DNA of 64,000 bases from the NCBI RefSeq assembly GCF_014202645.1, contig NZ_JACHHG010000003.1:248001-312000 (forward strand), given 5' to 3'. Position 1 is the stretch's first letter; every line of letters starts with the position of its first letter. Under the pieces are notes generated by a model. That model was not told the DNA's origin. It saw only the letters and a list, made by a program, of their open reading frames with translations, and made no database searches. This document shows positions 9,764 through 20,189 of this stretch, in pieces. Origin of the DNA: Deinobacterium chartae. Its GTDB lineage: Bacteria > Deinococcota > Deinococci > Deinococcales > Deinococcaceae. The translations under genes and the position numbers were made by a program.

Positions 9764-10663
9764 ATGCAAGTTCATACGCTGGATCTGCGGTTCCAAGGGC
9801 TCAGCGGCGTCATCGCGTCCTACCTGATCGAGGCGCCGCAAGGTCCGCTGCTGGTTGATCCGGGCCCGGCCAGTACCCTAGAAACCCTGCGGGCCGAACT
9901 GGCCGGTCACGGGGTGCGCCTCGAGGAAGTGCGTCACATTCTGCTGACCCACATTCACCTCGATCATGCCGGGGCCAGCGGGACCCTGGCGGCCCTGTCC
10001 GGGGCCACCGTGTACGTCCACGAACGCGGGGCCCGGCACATGGCCAGGCCTGCCCGCCTGCTCGAGAGTGCCCGCATGATCTATCAAGACCGGATGGACG
10101 CCTTGTGGGGCGAGATGCGTCCGGTGCCCGAAGCGCAGCTGAACGCCCTCTCGGGCGGCGAGCGGCTGAACCTCGAGGGACTCGAGCTCGAGGCCATCTA
10201 TACGCCGGGACACGCGGTGCACCATCTCGCCTGGGCCGCTGGGGACGCGCTGTTTTGCGGCGACGTGGCCGGGGTGCGCCTCGAGGTCGCCCAGAGCCCG
10301 CGCGCTCCCACCCCGCCGCCAGACGTGGACCTGCCCGCGTGGCGCCGCAGCCTGGCCACGCTGCGCGCGCGCGGCGCGGGTCGGCTGTACCTCAGCCATT
10401 TCGGCGAGTACGACGACGTGGACGCTCACCTCGGTGCGCTGGCCGCCAACCTCGAGCAGGACGCGGTACGGGTCGAGGAACTGCTCGCTACGGCCGACAA
10501 GATCGAGGACGTGGTAGCGACCTTTACCGGGCAGCTCGAGCAGGAACTGCGCCTCGAGGGGGGAGAGGACCTGGTGGCCCGCTTCCGTTTCGCCTGTCCG
10601 CCCTGGATGAGCGTGCAGGGGCTGGCACGCTACTGGACCCGGGTGGGCGGCCTGCGCGAGTAG
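9764..10663 (+). CDS. MBL-fold metallo-hydrolase
   Basis: The 299-residue protein has the metallo-beta-lactamase motif THIHLDHAG (metal-binding HxHxDH), then a later GHAVHHL and FCGDVAG, giving the remaining metal ligands of a glyoxalase-II-like core. The C-terminal about 90 residues are helical. The substrate is unknown. It lies between the small membrane genes and purN, with its own promoter and terminator. Confidence 0.9.
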   Translation: MQVHTLDLRFQGLSGVIASYLIEAPQGPLLVDPGPASTLETLRAELAGHGVRLEEVRHILLTHIHLDHAGASGTLAALSGATVYVHERGARHMARPARLLESARMIYQDRMDALWGEMRPVPEAQLNALSGGERLNLEGLELEAIYTPGHAVHHLAWAAGDALFCGDVAGVRLEVAQSPRAPTPPPDVDLPAWRRSLATLRARGAGRLYLSHFGEYDDVDAHLGALAANLEQDAVRVEELLATADKIEDVVATFTGQLEQELRLEGGEDLVARFRFACPPWMSVQGLARYWTRVGGLRE

Positions 10664-10682
10664 CCCCCCGGCCCGTACGGAC

Positions 10683-10708
10683 GACCTGCCGCACCGGGGC
10701 AGGTCTTT
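10683..10708 (+). terminator. Terminator after MBL gene
   Basis: An 8-bp stem GACCTGCC / GGCAGGTC (10683-10690 and 10698-10705) is followed by TTT. Confidence 0.6.
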
Positions 10709-10712
10709 CCGT

Positions 10713-10718
10713 TACACT
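10713..10718 (+). promoter_or_regulatory. -10 box for purN
   Basis: TACACT lies nine bases before the ATG at 10728. There is no Shine-Dalgarno sequence. Confidence 0.45.
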
Positions 10719-10727
10719 GGGCCGCGT

Positions 10728-11678
10728 ATGACGAGGCGTATCGCAGTTCTGGCTTCCGGACGTGGCAGCAACCTCGCCGCGCTTCTGGCGGCATTCCCCG
10801 CGGGTGACCCGCGCGCCGAGATCGCCCTGGTCATCTCGAACCGCGAGGACGCGCTCGCCCTTGACCGCGCCCGCGAAGCAGGCCTCGAGGCCGTGTACAT
10901 CCCCTGGCCCCGGGGCGGGCGCGCGGCCTTCGAGGCGGCGGCCCGTGAGCTGCTCGAGGCGCGCGGCATCGACTTGCTGCTGCTGGCCGGCTTCATGCGC
11001 CTGCTTTCGGGCGAGTTCGTGGCTCCCTGGCGTGGCCGGATCCTGAACATCCACCCGTCGTTGTTGCCGCTGTATCCCGGCCTCGAGGCGCAGCGTCAGG
11101 CCCTCGAGGCCGGAGCGACGCAGACCGGCTGTACCGTGCACTTTGTGGACGCGGGGCTCGACAGCGGCGACCCGGTGCTGCGCAAGACCGTACCGATCCT
11201 GCAAGGAGACACGCCCGAGGCGGTGGCCGCGCGCCTGCTGCCCGCCGAGCACGAGGCGTACCCGCAGGCGGTGCGGATGGTGCTGGCCGGACTGGCCTTC
11301 CCGGTGCCGACCGAGGAGGAGGGGCAAGCCGAGTTCGGTGCGGCGTTTGAGGGTGTCTCTTTGGTCTGGGAGGCCAAGGATCTCGATGCTACGCTGCGCC
11401 AGCACGCGGTGCGCGTGGCCCGCCTGCTGCGGGCCTGGGACCGCGAGGCTCTGGTGGCCGAGGCGCTGCGGCTCGAGTACGCCCCCGAAATCGCGCTGGC
11501 CCGCGCGACCGACGGAATGCGGCTCGCTTTTGCCGACACGGCCCCGCTCGAGGAGCGCCGCGCGTTCTGGGAAGGGCGGGGTTTCCTTTTGCAGCAGGCC
11601 GCCCGCCTGGGCCTGCAGGCCGAGGTCGAGGCCGCGCTGGTCCAGACGGCGGACGAGTGGGAGCACACCACCTTCTGA
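10728..11678 (+). CDS. purN: Phosphoribosylglycinamide formyltransferase (PurN) with C-terminal extension
   Basis: It transfers a formyl group from 10-formyl-THF to GAR, step three of purine synthesis. The GRGSN phosphate loop is at 11-15, catalytic Asn107 and His109 lie in ILNIHPSLLP, and Asp145 in DAGLDSGDP. A normal PurN ends near residue 195. Here the protein runs to 316, with about 120 extra, mostly helical residues of unknown role. The next gene is purD, on the same strand 64 bases on. Confidence 0.92.
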   Translation: MTRRIAVLASGRGSNLAALLAAFPAGDPRAEIALVISNREDALALDRAREAGLEAVYIPWPRGGRAAFEAAARELLEARGIDLLLLAGFMRLLSGEFVAPWRGRILNIHPSLLPLYPGLEAQRQALEAGATQTGCTVHFVDAGLDSGDPVLRKTVPILQGDTPEAVAARLLPAEHEAYPQAVRMVLAGLAFPVPTEEEGQAEFGAAFEGVSLVWEAKDLDATLRQHAVRVARLLRAWDREALVAEALRLEYAPEIALARATDGMRLAFADTAPLEERRAFWEGRGFLLQQAARLGLQAEVEAALVQTADEWEHTTF

Positions 11679-11742
11679 TGTTCGGGGAAGGGGATACGTT
11701 CCCTGTTCTCAAGTTCTTTTGGCTGTTTCCCCTGGGGGTTGT

Positions 11743-13011
11743 ATGCGAGTCATGGTGATTGGTAGCGGAGGGCGTGAACACGCTCTGGTGGACGCCCTGC
11801 TGCGTTCGGCGTCGGTGAGCTCGGTCCTGGCCGTACCTGGAAACGCGGGTATCGCGGCCAGCAGTACGCCCCAGAAGCCGGTGCGTTGTCTCGATTACGC
11901 TCTGGAGCCGCAGGCACTGGTGGAACTGGCCCGGCAGGAGAGCGTGGACTTCACGGTGGTAGGGCCCGAAGCGCCGCTGGTTGCGGGTGTAGTGGACGCT
12001 TTCGAGACCGCTGGAGAGCCGATCTTCGGGCCGACCCGTGCGGCCGCGCGCTTAGAGGGCAGCAAACGCTGGTCCAAGTCCTTCATGGCCCGTCACGGCA
12101 TTCCTACCGCGCGCTTCGCCGCCTTTGGCGACGAGGCGGAGGCCCTGGCCTACCTGGAAAACCACCCGTTGCCGATCGTGGTGAAAGACTCGGGGCTCGC
12201 CGCAGGCAAAGGCGTCACCCTGGCCGCCAGCCTCGAGGAAGCGCGCGCGGCGGTGCGGGCCATCTTTACCCAGCCGCAGCCGGAGGTGGTGATCGAGGAG
12301 TTCATGCGCGGCATGGAGGTGACCGTGCTGGCCTTCTGTGACGGCGAGCGCGCCGCGCTGATGCCCGCCTCGCAGGACCACAAGACCGCCTATGACGGCG
12401 ACGTGGGCCCCATGACCGGCGGGATGGGCGTGATCTGCCCGTTCCCGCTCGAGGCCGATACCCTCGAGCGCGTGCAACGCGAGATCGTACTGCCCACCCT
12501 CGCGGGCATGCGCGCCGAGGGCCACCCGTACCGGGGCGTGCTGTACGCGGGGCTGATGCTCACCGACGAGGGCCCCAAGGTGGTGGAGTTTAACGCCCGC
12601 TTCGGTGACCCCGAGGCGGAAGCGGTGCTGCCGCTGCTCGAAGGCGACCTGCTCGAGGTGCTGCGCGCCTGTGCCGCAGGCCGCCTGGACCCGCAGACGG
12701 TGCGCTTCGCGGCGCAGGCGAGCGCGGTGGTGATCATGGCCGCTCCCGGCTACCCGGGCAGCTACCCCAGGGGCATTCCGCTCGAACTGCCCGAACTGCC
12801 CGGGGGTGTACGCATTTTCCACGCCGGTACGGCCCTCGAGGGGGGGAAACTGGTGTCGGCAGGCGGGCGGGTGCTCGCCGTGCAGGCAACGGGGGAGACC
12901 CTGCCCGCAGCGCTCGAGGCGGCGTATGCGGCGGTGGACCGCGTCGGTTTCGAGGGAGCGCACTGGCGGCGCGACATCGGCGGACGCCTGCCGCACTTGC
13001 GCCGCCTCTAG
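11743..13011 (+). CDS. purD: Phosphoribosylamine-glycine ligase (GAR synthetase)
   Basis: ATG at 11743 is chosen because the protein then begins MRVMVIGSGGREHALV, the standard PurD N-terminus. The frame is open further upstream, but inside purN. The 422-residue product has the ATP-grasp segments VVKDSGLAAGKGV, SQDHKTAYDGDVGPMTGGMG and VVEFNARFGDPEAE. It ligates glycine to phosphoribosylamine, the step before PurN. The window holds purN and purD but no other de novo purine gene. Confidence 0.95.
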   Translation: MRVMVIGSGGREHALVDALLRSASVSSVLAVPGNAGIAASSTPQKPVRCLDYALEPQALVELARQESVDFTVVGPEAPLVAGVVDAFETAGEPIFGPTRAAARLEGSKRWSKSFMARHGIPTARFAAFGDEAEALAYLENHPLPIVVKDSGLAAGKGVTLAASLEEARAAVRAIFTQPQPEVVIEEFMRGMEVTVLAFCDGERAALMPASQDHKTAYDGDVGPMTGGMGVICPFPLEADTLERVQREIVLPTLAGMRAEGHPYRGVLYAGLMLTDEGPKVVEFNARFGDPEAEAVLPLLEGDLLEVLRACAAGRLDPQTVRFAAQASAVVIMAAPGYPGSYPRGIPLELPELPGGVRIFHAGTALEGGKLVSAGGRVLAVQATGETLPAALEAAYAAVDRVGFEGAHWRRDIGGRLPHLRRL

Positions 13012-13036
13012 ACCTCTCGCAGGTGCGGGGCGGATA

Positions 13037-13045
13037 TGCTACAAT
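13037..13045 (+). promoter_or_regulatory. Extended -10 promoter of tRNA-Leu
   Basis: TGCTACAAT (TACAAT 13040-13045) lies 14 bases before the tRNA. No -35 box is visible, in keeping with an extended -10 promoter. Confidence 0.5.
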
Positions 13046-13058
13046 CCGCTTCGTGCCT

Positions 13059-13143
<85 letters not shown>

Positions 13144-13178
13144 TATATCCCGGCCCCTAGCGCCGTGGGAGGTTTTCC

Positions 13179-13409
13179 GTGAATGTCATCGTGATCCTGC
13201 TGTATATCGTCTTTGCCATCGCCTCGGTGGGCATCGTGCTGTTCGTGCTGCTGCAGACTCCCAAGCAGAGCGGCCTGTCCAGCGGCCTGGGTGGCAGCGG
13301 CGAACTGTTCGGCGGACGCGGCATGGAAGGCGGTCTGGTGCGTGTCACCAGTATTCTGGGCGGGATCTTCCTGGTGCTGTCTCTGGTCATCAACATCCTG
13401 ACCAAGTAA
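13179..13409 (+). CDS. secG: Preprotein translocase subunit SecG
   Basis: The GTG at 13179 follows GGGAGG. The 76-residue protein has two membrane helices joined by the conserved LLQTPKQSGLSSGLGG loop, the family hallmark. It assists SecYEG-mediated export. It lies 35 bases after the tRNA and may be co-transcribed with it. Confidence 0.95.
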   Translation: MNVIVILLYIVFAIASVGIVLFVLLQTPKQSGLSSGLGGSGELFGGRGMEGGLVRVTSILGGIFLVLSLVINILTK

Positions 13410-13434
13410 GCCCCGGAGCAACTCGGGCAAAACC

Positions 13435-13466
13435 GCAAGGGCGACAGGTTTACCTGTCGCCCTTGC
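13435..13466 (+). terminator. Hairpin after secG
   Basis: A 14-bp perfect stem (13435-13448 and 13453-13466) with loop TTTA. No T tract follows. Confidence 0.65.
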
Positions 13467-13642
13467 TGCGTGCGGTATGACCTGCACGAAGCGGGGGCGC
13501 AAGCGGGACTTGGATCCGCTCCGACAAGCAGGGCGCAAAAAGATGAGAGAAACGGTTCGTTTTCCTGGCACTTGTCAGGCCAAGAGGCGTTTTCAGAGCA
13601 CGTATGAAGGCCAAGGTGTCTAGAAGTTGTCGCCTTTTATGC

Positions 13643-13671
13643 TTGCATGAGATCCCACAGTAATGTATACT
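13643..13671 (+). promoter_or_regulatory. Distal promoter before the peptide transporter operon
   Basis: -35 TTGCAT (13643-13648), a 17-base spacer, and -10 TATACT (13666-13671). It is well formed but 270 bases from the first gene. Confidence 0.5.
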
Positions 13672-13789
13672 CTGCATAGTCATTCAACAAGTTTTGTATG
13701 GGCCCTCGAGGCTGCATCATCTGCTCGCTGGATTTAGGCGGGTTTTCCCGATTATCACCTCAGTATCATGCATAAATCCTCCTTGGGGC

Positions 13790-13819
13790 TTGACGTTTAG
13801 GCGTTAAAGCCTATATATT
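13790..13819 (+). promoter_or_regulatory. Proximal promoter with internal dyad, peptide transporter operon
   Basis: -35 TTGACG (13790-13795) and -10 TATATA or TATATT (13812-13819), spacer 16-18 bases. The spacer contains TAGGC-GTTAAA-GCCTA (13798-13813), a possible operator. The predicted leader is about 110 bases. Confidence 0.6.
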
Positions 13820-13939
13820 AATGTTCGCTGGAAGCTGAATCGTTGTGGTAAGGGCTCTGAAGACCCTCAAGGGATCTTCTCAACATGGGCTCTTGACCAT
13901 GCCTCGGTGTATTCCGGCGCGCTTACCCTAGGAGGACCT

Positions 13940-15706
<1,767 letters not shown>

Positions 15707-15728
15707 TACTGATCCCCGATTTCCACGC

Positions 15729-15753
15729 GCGCGAGGCCCTGTGGGCCTCGCGC
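15729..15753 (+). terminator. Intercistronic hairpin between binding protein and permease
   Basis: An 11-bp perfect stem (15729-15739 and 15743-15753), loop TGT, no T tract. In many ABC operons such a hairpin protects the upstream binding-protein mRNA or partly stops transcription, giving excess binding protein. Confidence 0.55.
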
Positions 15754-15776
15754 AGCACGGCTGAAAAGAGGTAGAG

Positions 15777-16760
15777 TTGTTACCGTTTATCCTTAAGCGC
15801 CTGCTCCAGCTGATTCCCACCTTCTTGCTCTCCACGGTCTTGCTGTTCACGATCGTGCAGGCTGCCCCGGGTGACTTCCTGAGCCAGCTGCAGCAGAACC
15901 CCGCCGTCCGTCCTGCTCAGATCGAGCTGCTGCGCAAACAGTACGGTCTCGACCAGCCGGCGGTGACTCAGTATTTTTTATGGCTGGGGAACTTTCTCAC
16001 CGGTGACCTGGGCATCTCGTTTGCCCGCAGCGGCCGCCCCGTGTGGGAAGTCATTGAGCCCCGCATCGTCAACTCGCTGATCCTGGTCGGCATGAGCACG
16101 GTGATCATTTATGCCGTGGGCATCTGGATCGGCGTTTACGGTGCGGTGCGCCCCTACAGCATCGGCGACCGCATTTTTTCCGTCCTGGCCTACTTCGGGC
16201 TTGGAATCCCCTCGTTTTTCTTTGCCCTGCTGGCGATTTTTGGTTTGCTTACCCTGAAACAGAACACGGGATGGGACGTACCGATCTCCGGCAAGAGCAG
16301 CGGCGAGCTGATCAACGCCACCCCGCTGCGCCAGGCCTGGGACGTCTTTTTGCACGCGCTGGTGCCGAGCGTGGTGCTGGCCCTGCGCAGCATTTCTTCG
16401 GAAAGCCGTCTGATTCGTGCGCAGATGCTCGAGGTGCTGGGGCAAGATTACATCCGTACCGCCCGCGCCAAGGGACTTAACCAGAACCGTACGGTTTACA
16501 AGCATGCTTTCCGCAACGCGATCCTGCCGCTCGTCGCCGGGTTGGGCGGTCTGGTCCCGGCCATCGTGGCAGGTGCCGGTTTCGTGGAAGTGGTGTTCTC
16601 GTGGCCCGGCCTGACCCCGCTGCTGCTCGAGTCGCTGGGTAACCAGGACCTGTACGTGATCGTCTCGACCACCTCGCTGACGGTGATCTTGTACGTAATC
16701 GGCAACCTGATCTCCGACCTGCTGCTGGCCGTTGTGGACCCGCGCATTCGGTACGCGTAA
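15777..16760 (+). CDS. Peptide ABC transporter permease (DppB-like)
   Basis: A TTG start at 15777 is preceded by AGAGGTAG. The 327-residue protein has an N-terminal helix, the DppB/OppB N-domain (QLQQNPAVRPAQIELLRKQYGL), about six membrane segments, and the cytoplasmic EAA loop (ARAKGLNQNRTVYKHAFRNA) that docks the ATPase. It forms the channel with the downstream permease. Confidence 0.93.
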   Translation: MLPFILKRLLQLIPTFLLSTVLLFTIVQAAPGDFLSQLQQNPAVRPAQIELLRKQYGLDQPAVTQYFLWLGNFLTGDLGISFARSGRPVWEVIEPRIVNSLILVGMSTVIIYAVGIWIGVYGAVRPYSIGDRIFSVLAYFGLGIPSFFFALLAIFGLLTLKQNTGWDVPISGKSSGELINATPLRQAWDVFLHALVPSVVLALRSISSESRLIRAQMLEVLGQDYIRTARAKGLNQNRTVYKHAFRNAILPLVAGLGGLVPAIVAGAGFVEVVFSWPGLTPLLLESLGNQDLYVIVSTTSLTVILYVIGNLISDLLLAVVDPRIRYA

Positions 16761-16771
16761 GGAGCGATGCC

Positions 16772-17920
16772 ATGAGTGCTGTCTCTACTCCCAACAACCC
16801 GGCTGCGACCAAGACCACCAAGTCTCAGTCCCAGTGGCAGATCGTCTGGAAACAGTTTCGCAAGAACCCGCTGGCCCGCTGGGGCATGGGCATTTTGGGT
16901 GTTTTGTACCTGATGGCCCTGTTTGCGGGTTTTCTGGCTCCCTACGGCCTCTCGGAATACTCGAACGACGCGGGCAGCCGCATCTCCTGGGCGCCGCCCA
17001 CGCAGGTGCACTTCGTCGACGAGCAGGGTCGCCTCTCGAAGCCCTTCGTGTACGCGATGAAGCGCGAAATCGACTTCGAGACCTTCCGCGACAAGTACGT
17101 TCCGGACACCAGCCAGAAGTACTACGTCAAGTTCTTCACCCGTAACCCCGAGGGCTCCTACCGCTTCCTGGGCCTGTTCCGCAGCGACCTCAAGCTGTTC
17201 GGCGTGGACGCTCCGGCCAAGATCTTCTTGTGGGGCTCGGACAACCTGGGCCGCGACCAGTTCTCGCGAGTGATGTACGGCTCGCAGATCAGCCTGACCA
17301 TCGGCATTATCGCCACCGTCTTGACCATCGTTTTCGGCATGATCATGGGCGGTATGGCCGGCTACTTCCGCGGCTGGATCGACACCCTGGTCATGCGTAT
17401 GGTCGAGGTGCTGGTGGCCATTCCTGACCTCTTCTTGCTGATCACCCTGCGCGCCCTGTTTCCGCTCGAGGCCGATCCGATCTTTATCTTCTACGCGATC
17501 ATCGGGATTCTGGCTGCGATCGGCTGGGGCAGCATCGCCCGCGTGGTGCGCTCGCAGCTGCTGTCGGTGCGCGAACAGGACTACGTACAGGCGGCCATCG
17601 CCCTGGGCGCTTCGGATGCCCGTATCATCGGGCAGCACATGCTGCCCAACACCGCCTCGTTCATCATCGTGGTGGCCTCGTTGTCTATACCTGGATACAT
17701 CCTGCTCGAAAGCGGACTGTCCTTTATCGGTATCGGCATCGTTGAACCCTACGCGTCGTGGGGCAGCCTGCTCAAGCAGGCCCAGGACGGCGGTTTCGAA
17801 TCGATCACCGGTCGCCCCTGGACTCTGATTCCCGGCATCTTCATCTTCTTGGCCGTGCTGGCCTGGCAGTTTGTGGGTGACGGGTTGCGCGACGCCTTCG
17901 ATCCGCGCCGCAGACGTTAA
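16772..17920 (+). CDS. Peptide ABC transporter permease (DppC-like)
   Basis: ATG at 16772 follows AAGGAGCGATGCC, 11 bases after the first permease. The 382-residue protein is longer than a usual DppC (about 300). After the first membrane helix it has an extra region of about 80 residues (about 60-140; FVDEQGRLSKPF, YYVKFFTRNPEG), probably periplasmic. The EAA loop is ALGASDARIIGQHMLPN. Otherwise a standard BPD_transp_1 permease. Confidence 0.92.
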   Translation: MSAVSTPNNPAATKTTKSQSQWQIVWKQFRKNPLARWGMGILGVLYLMALFAGFLAPYGLSEYSNDAGSRISWAPPTQVHFVDEQGRLSKPFVYAMKREIDFETFRDKYVPDTSQKYYVKFFTRNPEGSYRFLGLFRSDLKLFGVDAPAKIFLWGSDNLGRDQFSRVMYGSQISLTIGIIATVLTIVFGMIMGGMAGYFRGWIDTLVMRMVEVLVAIPDLFLLITLRALFPLEADPIFIFYAIIGILAAIGWGSIARVVRSQLLSVREQDYVQAAIALGASDARIIGQHMLPNTASFIIVVASLSIPGYILLESGLSFIGIGIVEPYASWGSLLKQAQDGGFESITGRPWTLIPGIFIFLAVLAWQFVGDGLRDAFDPRRRR

Positions 17921-17979
17921 CGTTCGCTAAAAATCTTGCTATGATTAACCGCATAGTCTTGCAACACCCATAGCAAGAT
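17917..17979 (+). promoter_or_regulatory. Internal promoter and 11-bp dyad before the ATPase genes
   Basis: -35 TTAACG (17917-17922), a 17-base spacer, and an extended -10 TGC-TATGAT (TATGAT 17940-17945). Arms ATCTTGCTATG (17933-17943) and CATAGCAAGAT (17969-17979) form a perfect inverted repeat 25 bases apart. The left arm covers the -10 box and the right arm lies just before the ribosome binding site. It may be an operator pair or, in read-through mRNA, a hairpin. Confidence 0.6.
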
Positions 17980-17994
17980 CCTCGAGGAGGAGAG

Positions 17995-19010
17995 ATGACT
18001 GCAGTAGCCACTGATGTCTTGTTGGCCGTCAACGGCCTCAAGACCTACTTCTACACCGATGATGGCGTGGTCAAGAGCGTCGACGGCGTGACCTTCCACA
18101 TCAACAAGGGCGAGACCCTGGCAGTGGTGGGTGAGTCAGGCTCGGGCAAGAGTGTGACCAGCCTGTCGATCATGCGCCTGATCGCCAGCCCGCCCGGCAA
18201 GATCGTCGAGGGTGAGATCAACTTCAAGGGCAAAGACGGCAAGGTCAAGGACATCACCAAGCTGTCCGAGGCCGAGATGCGCAAAATTCGCGGTAACGAC
18301 ATCTCGATGATCTTCCAGGAGCCCATGACCAGCCTCAACCCGGTGTACACCGTGGGCGACCAGATCGCCGAGGCCATCATGCTGCACCAGGGCAAGAGCC
18401 GCAAGGAAGCCATGGACATGGCCGCCGGCATGCTCGAGCTGGTCGGTATTCCTGCTCCCAAGAAGCGCATCCACGAGTACCCGCACCAGATGTCGGGCGG
18501 TATGCGCCAGCGCGTCATGATCGCCATGGCGCTGTCGTGCAACCCGGCCCTGCTGATCGCCGACGAGCCGACCACCGCGCTCGACGTGACCATCCAGGCC
18601 CAGATCCTTGACCTGATGCGCAAGCTGCAGCAAGAGATCGGTATGTCGATCCTGTTCATCACCCACAACCTGGGCGTGGTGGCCGAGATGGCCGACCGCG
18701 TCGTGGTGATGTACGGCGGCCGCGTGGTCGAAGAGGGCGACGTGATCGAGATCTTCAAGGCCCCCAAGCACCCCTACACCATGGGCCTCTTGAACAGCAT
18801 CCCCCGCGTGGACTACCAGGCCCTCGACGAAGGCCACAAGGGCCGCCTCGAGGCGATCCCGGGCAACGTCCCCAACCCGCTCAACCTGCCGCCCGGCTGC
18901 GCCTTTGAGCCGCGCTGCAAGTTTGCCATCGAAGACTGCAAGAAGGCCGTTCCGCCCCTCGAGGACACCGGCGGCGGCCACACCTCGCGCTGCATCCGCT
19001 GGAGGGATCT

Positions 19011-19014
<4 letters not shown>
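17995..19014 (+). CDS. Peptide ABC transporter ATP-binding protein (DppD-like)
   Basis: ATG at 17995 follows GAGGAGGAGAG. The 339-residue ATPase has Walker A GESGSGKS, signature MSGGMRQRV, Walker [13 protein letters not shown], and the C-terminal oligopeptide/dipeptide extension with cysteines [14 protein letters not shown], which in DppD/OppD-type ATPases can hold an iron-sulfur cluster. It pairs with the next gene to power uptake. Confidence 0.94.
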
Positions 19015-20027
<1,013 letters not shown>

Positions 20028-20046
20028 ACGCGTCCGGCTGTAACCT

Positions 20047-20080
20047 GCCCGGGGCGTCCGATCGGACGCTCCGGGCTTTT
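20047..20080 (+). terminator. Terminator of the peptide transporter operon
   Basis: A hairpin about 15 bp long with one mismatch (arms 20047-20061 and 20062-20076) is followed by TTTT. Confidence 0.8.
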
Positions 20081-20104
20081 GCTGTTCACACGAGCCGTAT
20101 TCCC

Positions 20105-20132
20105 TTGACTTAAGCCCCCAGCCTCGCAAACT
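20105..20132 (+). promoter_or_regulatory. Possible promoter of the DUF4139-like gene
   Basis: -35 TTGACT (20105-20110), a 16-base spacer, and a weak -10 CAAACT (20127-20132). Confidence 0.35.
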
Positions 20133-20189
20133 GACCGATTTCTCAATGTTTCTCATGCCCCGTCAGGCCCCGTGCGAAAGACTGGTTTC

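Larger units (their letters stand above)
13467..13939 (+). other. Long AT-richer regulatory region before the peptide transporter operon
   Basis: About 470 bases with no credible gene. It carries two promoter-like pairs on the plus strand (13643-13671 and 13790-13819), a dyad inside the second promoter, and an imperfect hairpin (GAAGACCCT...GGGATCTTC, about 13858-13879) in the expected leader. A short RNA from the first promoter is possible but unproven. Confidence 0.5.

Noticed and set aside
11143-11742. Upstream extension of purD
   Set aside because: Arg-rich shadow of purN; the family start is at 11743.
13450-13683. Minus-strand frame of 77 codons in the intergenic region
   Set aside because: No ribosome site, odd composition, and it overlaps a promoter-like region.
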